Part shown: positions 25,723 to 32,536 of the stretch, one piece after another
Position numbering within the stretch: position 1 is the stretch's first letter
Layout: every line of letters starts with the position of its first letter
Source of the DNA: an uncultured bacterium
GTDB lineage: Bacteria > Planctomycetota > UBA1135 > GCA-002686595
DNA length: 32,536 nt
Direction: 5' to 3'
NCBI GenBank assembly: GCA_937910685.1
Contig: CALEMP010000229.1
Location: 1 to 32,536, forward strand
Translations under genes and position numbers: made by a program
Notes under the pieces: model-generated
The model's database searches: none
What the model saw: the letters and a program-made list of their open reading frames with translations, nothing else
Told to the model about the DNA's origin: nothing

Positions 25723-28011
25723 ATGCGTCATCTCCTCCCCACCCTTACCCTTGCCCTCTTGGGGGCCTGCGGCTCTGACCATCTGTCCCTCAATTCTGGC
25801 CCCGGGGAGGTGCGACATCTGGAGCTACTGGTCCCCGATGGCGGCATCCCCTCCCGTCAGCCAACCCTAATTGCACGCCTCGAGGCCCCCTCCAATCCCG
25901 ATGACTGGAGCACAAAGGTCACGGGGGATGTGGGTCCCAGGTTCGAGAAAAAGCGTCTGGTGTTGCCCACTGGAAAGGGAGCAAGCCTGACCATTCCCGG
26001 CCCGCTTGAGCCCGGCTTCAATCGCATCGTGGTGGATGGCGTTTTCCAAGGCACCAAACAAAGGGTCGACCTCAGCTTGATCTCATCAACGGGTCGCGAG
26101 TTGCCCTTGAAAGCGCAGGTAGCCCTCCCCCTGGGTGTCAACCAATCTTTGATCTTCGACGCGCCGCAACTGCCCACCACCCACCCCTTCCGGGAATTGC
26201 GCATCAAGATCAGCGGCGGCCCCAGCGCGATTCAACACGTGGACTTTTGGCAACGGCCCACGAGTTCCCATTACCCGGCTCTGGACGGCGCCGCAGACAC
26301 GATTGCCATCGGCGAAGAGGCCCGCATGGGCTGGGGCCTACCCCAGGATTTCCCGGTAGCTTGTGCCCTAGGCCCGATCCGAACGGGGACTCACCTGATC
26401 GCCTCGGCGGGAATCCTTGCAGAAGCCCAAATGCGGGGCGAAAAACCAGAACTGGTGGTCACGATTTCTGGGGACGGCTTCTCGGATGAGGTCGCCAGCC
26501 TGGATCTCTCAATACAGAACAGTCCGTTCCAAGACATGGACGTGGACCTTTCGGAATACGCCGGGAGGGACGCCAAGGTTTCCTTCCTGTTCCAGCAGGA
26601 AGGCGCGACCCTCGGCGCCTGCGCCTTGACCAACGTGGCGGTGTTGAACGCGGGAGTTGCGCCGCCCCTAGCGCTCTTGATCACCAGCGACACCCACCGG
26701 GGAGACCACATGGGCTGCGCCGAGATGGGAGTCGACGTGAGCACGCCCAGCCTCGATGCCCTGGGCGATCTGGGAGTCATTTTCGAGCGCGGCTATGCCT
26801 CCACCAACATCACGTCCCCATCCCATGCGGCAATTCTGACCGGCATCCACCCGCGGGACAGCCGAGTGCTGAGCAACACCGAGCGCATGGTTGATGAGGC
26901 TTGGACCCTTGGCGAGGCCTACCGTGAACAGGGTTGGTGGACCATCGCCGTGGTCACCGTGCGCCACCTTGGCCCGCGCGGCACCGACGTCGCCCAGGGC
27001 TTTGACATGGTCTGGTCGCCTATGGGCAAGCCACCCCAGGCCGAGATCCCGGTGGCTCAAACCCGTAAATGGCTGAAAGAAGCAGCGGGAAGGCCGGTAT
27101 TCATTTGGCTACACCTCTTTGATGCCCATGATCCATACGCCCCGCCGAAGGACTACGCGGATCGCTATTGGGATGCGGACATCGACCCCTTTGACCCGAG
27201 CTTGCCGAAACACAACTGGGAACCAGGGACCTACCCCCCCCGGCTGAAGGACCTGCGTCACACGGAATGGCCCGCCGCCCTTTATCGGGGAGAGGTGAGC
27301 TACCTCGACAAAGAACTAGGCCGCCTCCTACGCGAGCCCCGGGTACAGACCGGGGTCGTGGCCTTCACCGCCGACCATGGGGAAGAGTTAAACGGCATTC
27401 TTTCCCGTTTCGATCATCGCACCCTAACGCCCTCCACCCTGCATGTGCCCCTCATCCTGACCGGGGATCAAGTCCCGCCAGGGGCGCGTATAGCGAAGCG
27501 AGTGAACCAACTGGACTTGGGCCGGACGATGCTCGATCTGTCGGGGCTCTACGGCGCGGCATACCCCGGTACCAACCTGCTGCGACACCTCGATGCTGAC
27601 GAGGATAGCAGCGATGAGCCAATCTTCGCCATGTCGGCCCATGGGTTCAGCGCCTCGGTAACCGTGGGCCATTGGCATCTCCTGATGCAGTTGCGCGATC
27701 AGCGCCGACCCTCGCTAGGCCAAGTCGCAGCACTCCACGTGTTCCTGCATGACATATCCAAGGACCTTCTTTGCGGCACCAACCTGCGAGATCAAGAACC
27801 CGCCCGCGCCGAAGAAATGCTGGAACTCTTGGTGGCTTGGCTGCACGAGAAAGACCACGGCCCACTCGTCGCCATGCGCAACACAAGCGCAGCCGAAATT
27901 GCAGAGCTCTCCGCCCTGGGCTATTCAACCGGTGTGGAATCGGTGAAATCAGAAAAGCCTTGGGTGCCCGTTCACTTGACCGCTAAAAAAATCCTGGAGC
28001 AGCAACCGTGA
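25723..28011 (+). CDS. Sulfatase-superfamily lipoprotein 1 (Thr nucleophile type)
   Basis: 762 residues. Lipobox LGAC with Cys16. Residues 30-310 are two probable beta-sandwich modules, the second ending DVDLSEYAGRDAKVSFLF. The catalytic domain follows: metal site ITSDTHRGDHMG (D323), nucleophile segment TNITSPSHAAILTG, FIWLHLFDAHDPYAPP and FTADHGEE (D551, H552). In formylglycine sulfatases the nucleophile motif is C/S-x-P-S-R. Here it is T364-S-P-S-H368, so the enzyme would use Thr, as in phosphotransferase and phosphodiesterase members of the alkaline-phosphatase superfamily. The GEH usually seen after DHGE is replaced by NGI. Substrate unknown. Stop and next start overlap (GTGA). Confidence 0.87.
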   Translation: MRHLLPTLTLALLGACGSDHLSLNSGPGEVRHLELLVPDGGIPSRQPTLIARLEAPSNPDDWSTKVTGDVGPRFEKKRLVLPTGKGASLTIPGPLEPGFNRIVVDGVFQGTKQRVDLSLISSTGRELPLKAQVALPLGVNQSLIFDAPQLPTTHPFRELRIKISGGPSAIQHVDFWQRPTSSHYPALDGAADTIAIGEEARMGWGLPQDFPVACALGPIRTGTHLIASAGILAEAQMRGEKPELVVTISGDGFSDEVASLDLSIQNSPFQDMDVDLSEYAGRDAKVSFLFQQEGATLGACALTNVAVLNAGVAPPLALLITSDTHRGDHMGCAEMGVDVSTPSLDALGDLGVIFERGYASTNITSPSHAAILTGIHPRDSRVLSNTERMVDEAWTLGEAYREQGWWTIAVVTVRHLGPRGTDVAQGFDMVWSPMGKPPQAEIPVAQTRKWLKEAAGRPVFIWLHLFDAHDPYAPPKDYADRYWDADIDPFDPSLPKHNWEPGTYPPRLKDLRHTEWPAALYRGEVSYLDKELGRLLREPRVQTGVVAFTADHGEELNGILSRFDHRTLTPSTLHVPLILTGDQVPPGARIAKRVNQLDLGRTMLDLSGLYGAAYPGTNLLRHLDADEDSSDEPIFAMSAHGFSASVTVGHWHLLMQLRDQRRPSLGQVAALHVFLHDISKDLLCGTNLRDQEPARAEEMLELLVAWLHEKDHGPLVAMRNTSAAEIAELSALGYSTGVESVKSEKPWVPVHLTAKKILEQQP

Positions 28012-30377
28012 GCACCCAATACGCCGCCCTCTCTCCCGGCGCAATCATCATCACCGGGATCTTGCTGGGCCTCTCTGCCTGTGGCGGGGATCCATCGGGA
28101 TTGCCCGCTGGCCCCGGCTATGTGGAACACCTGACTCTCGAATCCTTCGATGGGCCCGCGAGCCAAGCTGCGGCCACGGTAGTCGAGTACATTCCCGCCA
28201 AAGGTGATCCCCGCTGGACTGCCCAGGGCACCGAACGCGGAGAGTTCATCAAGATCGTAGGGGGATCCAATCCCGAAGACCGACTGCCCATCAACCGCAT
28301 TCCCGCCATGGTTGCAGAAGGCTCCGAGCCCGTAACCGTGACCTTGCAAGAGTCCATGGACCCGAGCAGTTTCAATTCCGTGGTGGTAGGTGTCGACACG
28401 TTTGGCGCCGTTCCCGAGAACCTGATGGTGTCGGTTTGGCGGGACGAGGAACTGGTCACCCTCAGTGCTTGGATCGAGTGTTCGTCCACGCACATAGGAC
28501 CTGTTCACTTCCTCTTCCCACTCCCGGCCCTACGCGGCCAGCTCGCTCCCATCAATTCGATTCGCGTCGAGTCCAGGGGTTTGACTTCGATGATGGCGGT
28601 CACCTCGATCACCACGGTCCTCAGCCCCCTGGATGACTTTACTCCCCAGACGCAGGATGGTCTGGCCATGCTGTCCGTGGACACAGAAGCTCGATCCGGT
28701 CGGTCCCTTGCCAACCATACCCCCCTACGCACATCCTTCACGGTTCCTAAAGACGCTCGCCTGCGCTTCAGCTTCGCCCTCATTCCAGCCCTGCGCCGAC
28801 CCAACCAGGCTCCTGCGATCACCATGCACCTTCGCTGCGAGGGGGAAGATCCTCTCACCGAGCGCTATGCTCTGGAAAATCGCATGAGTGCGCCCCTTAC
28901 CTGGCACAACCAGTCTTTGGATTTGGCGCCCTATGAGGGGCGTGAGGTCCAAGTGGAGTTCCAGCTGGTGCTGCACCCCGACTGCAACGAGGAGGGCTGG
29001 GCCTTTGTGGCCGAACCCATGGTTTCGGTGCAAGGCATGGACGCTCCCACCATCCTGTTGATTACCAGCGACACCCACCGGGCGGACCACATGGGCAGCG
29101 GGGCTCTGGTGAAGACACCCTATCTGGATGCCCTCGCCAAGCGCGGGATCTCCTTCGAGGACGCCCTGACCTCGACGAACGTCACCAACCCTTCGCACGT
29201 TTCCTTGATGACCGGACTGACCCCCCGGGAAACCCACATCCTGAACAACCACTCGCCCTTGCTCAGCCAGGCAGACACCCTTGCGGAGCGCTTTCATCAG
29301 GCGGGCTACCGTTGCTTCGCCGCTGCGAGTGCCTTTCATTTGCAGCACGAGGAAAGCGGTCTGGGCCAGGGCTTTGATCGCTTGGATGCACCGAAGCGGA
29401 ACCAGCGGGACGGAAGCATCGCGGCGGATCGCCTGAAGCAATGGCTAACGGAGGCCGAGGGCGAACCGGTCTTCCTATGGCTGCATGTGTTCGACGCCCA
29501 CTCGCCCTACAAACCTCCCGAGCCCTTCAGCACCAGGTACTGGCCCGAGGAAAACAACGCCTTTGATCCGGCCTTACCCCTGGGTTACCCCGAGACTGTC
29601 ACGCCCCCGCCAGCCCTGCAGGGATTACGTGACCCGGAATTTGTCCGCGCCCAATACCGAGGGGGCGTGGACTATGTGGACCAAACCGTGGGCCAGCTCC
29701 TCGACCTGCCGCGGCTGCAAGATGCCCTCGTAGCATTCACCTCCGACCACGGGGAGTGTTTTGGCGAACACGGCGTGTGGTTCGACCATGCGGAGCTTTT
29801 TCCCCCCTCGGTGCACGTGCCTTTGATCCTGGCGGGTCCCGGAGTTCCCGAGGGCAAGATTGTCGCCGGAGCCTCGCGTCAGTACGACCTGGCCCATACC
29901 CTCTTGTCCGCCGCCAAAGTCAGCGCCTCGGGCTTCCCGGGCCGCGACCTGCGCACCTTGCTTGAGACCCCCGACAAGGGTCCACGTATGCTGATTGCCG
30001 CCCACGGCATGAGCGCCGCCATGAGCATTGACCGTTGGTATTTCATTCTGCAACTCAAAGACCACAAGGAATGGTCCCTGGCTAATTGGCGCAGGGGCCA
30101 CACCTTTGAACTCTTTGACCGCGTGGTAGACCCCGATTGCCTGCAAGACTTGTCCGCCATCCAACCGGAGCGTGCGGCCCTCCTGCGACGCAAGTTGGTG
30201 GAGTGGCTCACCAGCGGGCCCGAGGTGGGGCTGGGCTCTTCCCAGGCAGTGACCCCGGAACAAGCGGCGGATTTGCAAGCCCTTGGGTATGCCACAGGCG
30301 AAGAGCCAGAAAGCACAACTTGGTTCGATCCTGATTGCGCATGCGAACACTGCGCGCCCTTTGCCTCAGCGCGCTGA
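28008..30377 (+). CDS. Sulfatase-superfamily lipoprotein 2 (Thr nucleophile type)
   Basis: 789 residues, a diverged tandem copy of the preceding gene, with GTG start overlapping its stop. Lipobox LSAC with Cys25. Beta-rich modules occupy about 30-345. Catalytic motifs are ITSDTHRADHMG (D355), TNVTNPSHVSLMTG with T393 in the nucleophile position and H397 in place of Arg, FLWLHVFDAHSPYKPP, and FTSDHGECFGEHGVWFDH (D580, H581), which is more canonical than in copy 1. It ends with the usual DLQALGYATG helix and then a short tail containing C777, C779 and C782 (DCACEHC), absent in copy 1. Probably a surface or periplasmic hydrolase of sulfate or phosphate esters; the substrate is unknown. Confidence 0.88.
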   Translation: MSTQYAALSPGAIIITGILLGLSACGGDPSGLPAGPGYVEHLTLESFDGPASQAAATVVEYIPAKGDPRWTAQGTERGEFIKIVGGSNPEDRLPINRIPAMVAEGSEPVTVTLQESMDPSSFNSVVVGVDTFGAVPENLMVSVWRDEELVTLSAWIECSSTHIGPVHFLFPLPALRGQLAPINSIRVESRGLTSMMAVTSITTVLSPLDDFTPQTQDGLAMLSVDTEARSGRSLANHTPLRTSFTVPKDARLRFSFALIPALRRPNQAPAITMHLRCEGEDPLTERYALENRMSAPLTWHNQSLDLAPYEGREVQVEFQLVLHPDCNEEGWAFVAEPMVSVQGMDAPTILLITSDTHRADHMGSGALVKTPYLDALAKRGISFEDALTSTNVTNPSHVSLMTGLTPRETHILNNHSPLLSQADTLAERFHQAGYRCFAAASAFHLQHEESGLGQGFDRLDAPKRNQRDGSIAADRLKQWLTEAEGEPVFLWLHVFDAHSPYKPPEPFSTRYWPEENNAFDPALPLGYPETVTPPPALQGLRDPEFVRAQYRGGVDYVDQTVGQLLDLPRLQDALVAFTSDHGECFGEHGVWFDHAELFPPSVHVPLILAGPGVPEGKIVAGASRQYDLAHTLLSAAKVSASGFPGRDLRTLLETPDKGPRMLIAAHGMSAAMSIDRWYFILQLKDHKEWSLANWRRGHTFELFDRVVDPDCLQDLSAIQPERAALLRRKLVEWLTSGPEVGLGSSQAVTPEQAADLQALGYATGEEPESTTWFDPDCACEHCAPFASAR

Positions 30378-30426
30378 GGGTTCGACCCGTACCCGGTCAA
30401 GCGAGGAAACACTTCGCCGGACGGGA

Positions 30427-32536
30427 CTAGGCGGACTCGGTTTGCTGCAAGCCGCGCTCGAGAACCGCCAACACAAGATCCGCGTCCTCGGTTGAAAACA
30501 CCAGGGGCGGCTTGATCTTAAGCACATCATGTCCGGGACCGTCGATGGACAAGAGCACCCCAGCTTCTTTGGCGATCTGCACCACCCTGGCTAACCGCTC
30601 TGGATCCCCTTCGCGGGTTTCTCCGTCGCGTACAAAAGCCACGCCCAGGTACAAGCCCCGTCCGCGCACGTCCCCCATCACCGAAAACTCCTGGGCCAAC
30701 TTGCCCAGGCCCCGGACAAGGTGAGCCCCTACGCGAGCCGCTTGATCGATCAAGCCCTCCTCTTCGATCACATCGAGCACTGCCATGCCCACGGCGCAAG
30801 AAACCGGATTGCCCCCAAAGGTGTTGAAGTATTCAGGACCATCACCAAAGGCGTCCGCCACGGTTCGAGTGGCGATCACCGCCCCCATGGGATGACCGTT
30901 GCCCATGGGTTTGCCAAGGGTCACCAGATCCGGCACAAAGTCTTCCTGTTCAAAGGCCCACCAGTCGTTCCCCACCCGACCGAAGCCCACCTGCACCTCG
31001 TCCACGATGCACAGGCCCCCGTGCTTACGGACGATGGCCGCAGCGCGACTCAACCAACCTCTCGGGGGAACGACTTGGCCGCCGCAACCGATCAAGGGCT
31101 CGGCCAAAAGCGCCGCGACCCTTCCGCCACTGGCTTCCACATCAAGACAGGCCTGTTCGACCTCGTCCGCATAGGCCTCAGCAGAATCGGGGCCCCGGTG
31201 CAAGCCTCCATAGGGATCTGGGCACGACAGTTCGTGCACCCAATTCGGGCACCCGCCGCCCCCCGGGGCGTTGAACTTGTAGGGACTGACTCCCATGGCA
31301 CCTGCGCTGTTTCCGTGGTAGCCGCCCCCCAGCACCAAAAAATGCTGCGCGCCGCTTTTGGCACGGGCCATGCGCAGTGCCAACTCCGTGGCCTCTGATC
31401 CCGAGTTCACCAACTGAACCACTTCCAACGGATCGGGAAAGAGACCCGCGAGGCGCTGGGCATAGGCCAAACGGCCCGGATGCAGGTAGCGGCTGTTGGT
31501 GTTCAACTGGGCCGCTTGGGTGGCGAGGGCCGTCACCACCCTTGGATGGCAATGGCCCACGTGGCAGACGTTGTTGACGCAATCGAGATAGGGCCTTCCC
31601 GTGTCATCGAACAAGTAACTTCCCGCACCTCTCAGAATCACTAGGGACTCGTCGTAGGAAAGGGAAAGCCCAGGATTGAGCACGGCTTTACGGGAGACCA
31701 GCAGCGCGGCCAGGTCTGCAGGCTCGTGGCTTGGTCCCTTTGGCAGCAAGCCCAGACCCTCACCCAGATACTGACGGGCGTGCTCGGGGGAGATTTCTAA
31801 GAGGGCTGCTAGGGTTTGGGCCCCATCCCCCGTGTGCTGACTGAGGTGCGCGTTATGGGGGTCCGCTTCCCGCGCGGCCCGGCCATGGATCAAGCTCATG
31901 GTCAAGCGAGCCGCCGCACAGGGAATCACCAGATTGAGTTCTTCCAGTTCCAGGGGAAAGACCCGGTGGTATCCACGCACGAGGGACAAGGCAACGTGCA
32001 GAGGATCCTCATCCGACAACTGAGTTGCATAGGCCACGGCGATGCCGATCTCGGTCACACGGGCGGACACCGCCACGTCTCCCAAGTCAAACAAACCGGT
32101 CACCATTGCGCGGTCGGAAGCACCCGCGACTCCGGGCTCTACTTGCCCGGTCAGGTTGAACTCGTTGGCATCATAGAAGAGCAGCTGTTGAGGCAAGTCG
32201 CCGATCACCTGACGTACGCATCCCCCATAGAGCAGCAGGGCACGCTCGAACAAACGCCGCATGTCTGGATCGGGTTCCATGTGCAAGACCTGGGCCAATG
32301 GATCGGTGGCTTCCATGCACCAGCTGTGCTGCCCCTCCCCAGATTTCCTGGGCAACTCTGCTAGGCAACGATCCACCCGGCCAAGCAATTCCCCCAAGCT
32401 GCACCAAGTGTCCATGTTGCGCCCGGGCAGATCTGCCAAGAGCGGTCCAGGCACCCAAGTCATCATGCGCGCGAGATGCACACGCCCATCCTGACCGGGT
32501 ACTTCCACCCAGTCTTTCCCGCTGGACGTGGGCAAC
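30427..32536 (-). CDS. Fusion of APH-type kinase and class III PLP ammoniophospholyase (N-terminus cut off)
   Basis: Open to the right edge, so its first part, perhaps 100 residues, is missing; 703 codons including stop are visible (residue numbers count from position 32535). Residues 1-260 are the C-terminal part of an aminoglycoside phosphotransferase/hydroxylysine kinase fold: [11 protein letters not shown] (catalytic D122, N124; the usual His before them is Phe) and [11 protein letters not shown] (metal D150). From about 288 a class III PLP enzyme follows, with [44 protein letters not shown], the PLP Lys K542 in [14 protein letters not shown], and [10 protein letters not shown]. These are the signatures of ETNPPL/PHYKPL, which eliminate phosphate and ammonia from phosphoethanolamine or phosphohydroxylysine. 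The fused kinase would make that phosphate ester from the free amino alcohol or hydroxylysine. Confidence 0.88.
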   Translation of the reverse strand, partial: LPTSSGKDWVEVPGQDGRVHLARMMTWVPGPLLADLPGRNMDTWCSLGELLGRVDRCLAELPRKSGEGQHSWCMEATDPLAQVLHMEPDPDMRRLFERALLLYGGCVRQVIGDLPQQLLFYDANEFNLTGQVEPGVAGASDRAMVTGLFDLGDVAVSARVTEIGIAVAYATQLSDEDPLHVALSLVRGYHRVFPLELEELNLVIPCAAARLTMSLIHGRAAREADPHNAHLSQHTGDGAQTLAALLEISPEHARQYLGEGLGLLPKGPSHEPADLAALLVSRKAVLNPGLSLSYDESLVILRGAGSYLFDDTGRPYLDCVNNVCHVGHCHPRVVTALATQAAQLNTNSRYLHPGRLAYAQRLAGLFPDPLEVVQLVNSGSEATELALRMARAKSGAQHFLVLGGGYHGNSAGAMGVSPYKFNAPGGGGCPNWVHELSCPDPYGGLHRGPDSAEAYADEVEQACLDVEASGGRVAALLAEPLIGCGGQVVPPRGWLSRAAAIVRKHGGLCIVDEVQVGFGRVGNDWWAFEQEDFVPDLVTLGKPMGNGHPMGAVIATRTVADAFGDGPEYFNTFGGNPVSCAVGMAVLDVIEEEGLIDQAARVGAHLVRGLGKLAQEFSVMGDVRGRGLYLGVAFVRDGETREGDPERLARVVQIAKEAGVLLSIDGPGHDVLKIKPPLVFSTEDADLVLAVLERGLQQTESA

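Noticed and set aside
30379..30400. GGGTTCGACCC resembling a tRNA T-arm
   Set aside because: No 5-bp T stem, no acceptor stem and no anticodon arm can be drawn in the 49-bp gap; it is probably chance.

Overview
The window is high-GC bacterial chromosome with densely packed genes on both strands. It is most likely from a planctomycete (phylum Planctomycetota). That assignment is an inference from several things together: a TPR protein carrying two RNA-polymerase-alpha C-terminal-like domains, a histone-H1-like Lys/Ala protein, lipoproteins with sulfatase-like domains, an FG-GAP/ASPIC-UnbV lipoprotein, and very few Shine-Dalgarno sequences. I see no rRNA, tRNA, CRISPR array, insertion sequence, integrase or phage gene, so most of the window looks like ordinary chromosome with lineage-specific genes between the housekeeping ones.

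Layout. Positions 1-8198 are all on the minus strand: murA, ffh and rpsP, then a convincing intrinsic terminator, then an H1-like protein, maf, rpmE, prfA and a membrane protein cut by the window edge. A divergent control region (8199-8715) contains the best promoter in the window. From it runs a plus-strand group: the TPR/double alpha-CTD protein, ruvA, and three genes that together make a full phosphorylated serine pathway (serA, serB and a class V aminotransferase). This group converges, with overlapping stop codons, on a minus-strand pair: ribD followed by a large TPR lipoprotein with an HExxH motif. Divergent from ribD is a plus-strand malate dehydrogenase. It converges on a minus-strand operon with 4-base overlaps at three of its four junctions: small membrane protein, sodium:solute symporter, miaB, seven-repeat FG-GAP lipoprotein, TPR protein. 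Divergent from that operon are three plus-strand lipoproteins: a small PPC-like protein and two tandemly duplicated sulfatase-superfamily proteins. The window ends in a minus-strand fusion of an APH-type kinase with a phosphoethanolamine/phosphohydroxylysine-type ammoniophospholyase, cut at its N-terminus.

Most interesting points. (1) An apparently catalytically dead HhH-GPD (endonuclease III-like) fold is joined to a 300-residue histone-like tail built partly from seven exact-length 33-bp repeats. (2) The TPR/double alpha-CTD protein sits behind a near-consensus promoter flanked by a 20-bp near-perfect palindrome. (3) Twin sulfatase-like lipoproteins have Thr in the nucleophile position (T-x-P-S-H) instead of the formylglycine Cys/Ser. 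(4) Twelve of 19 start codons that lie outside an upstream gene are directly preceded by CC, in a genome stretch nearly devoid of Shine-Dalgarno sequences.
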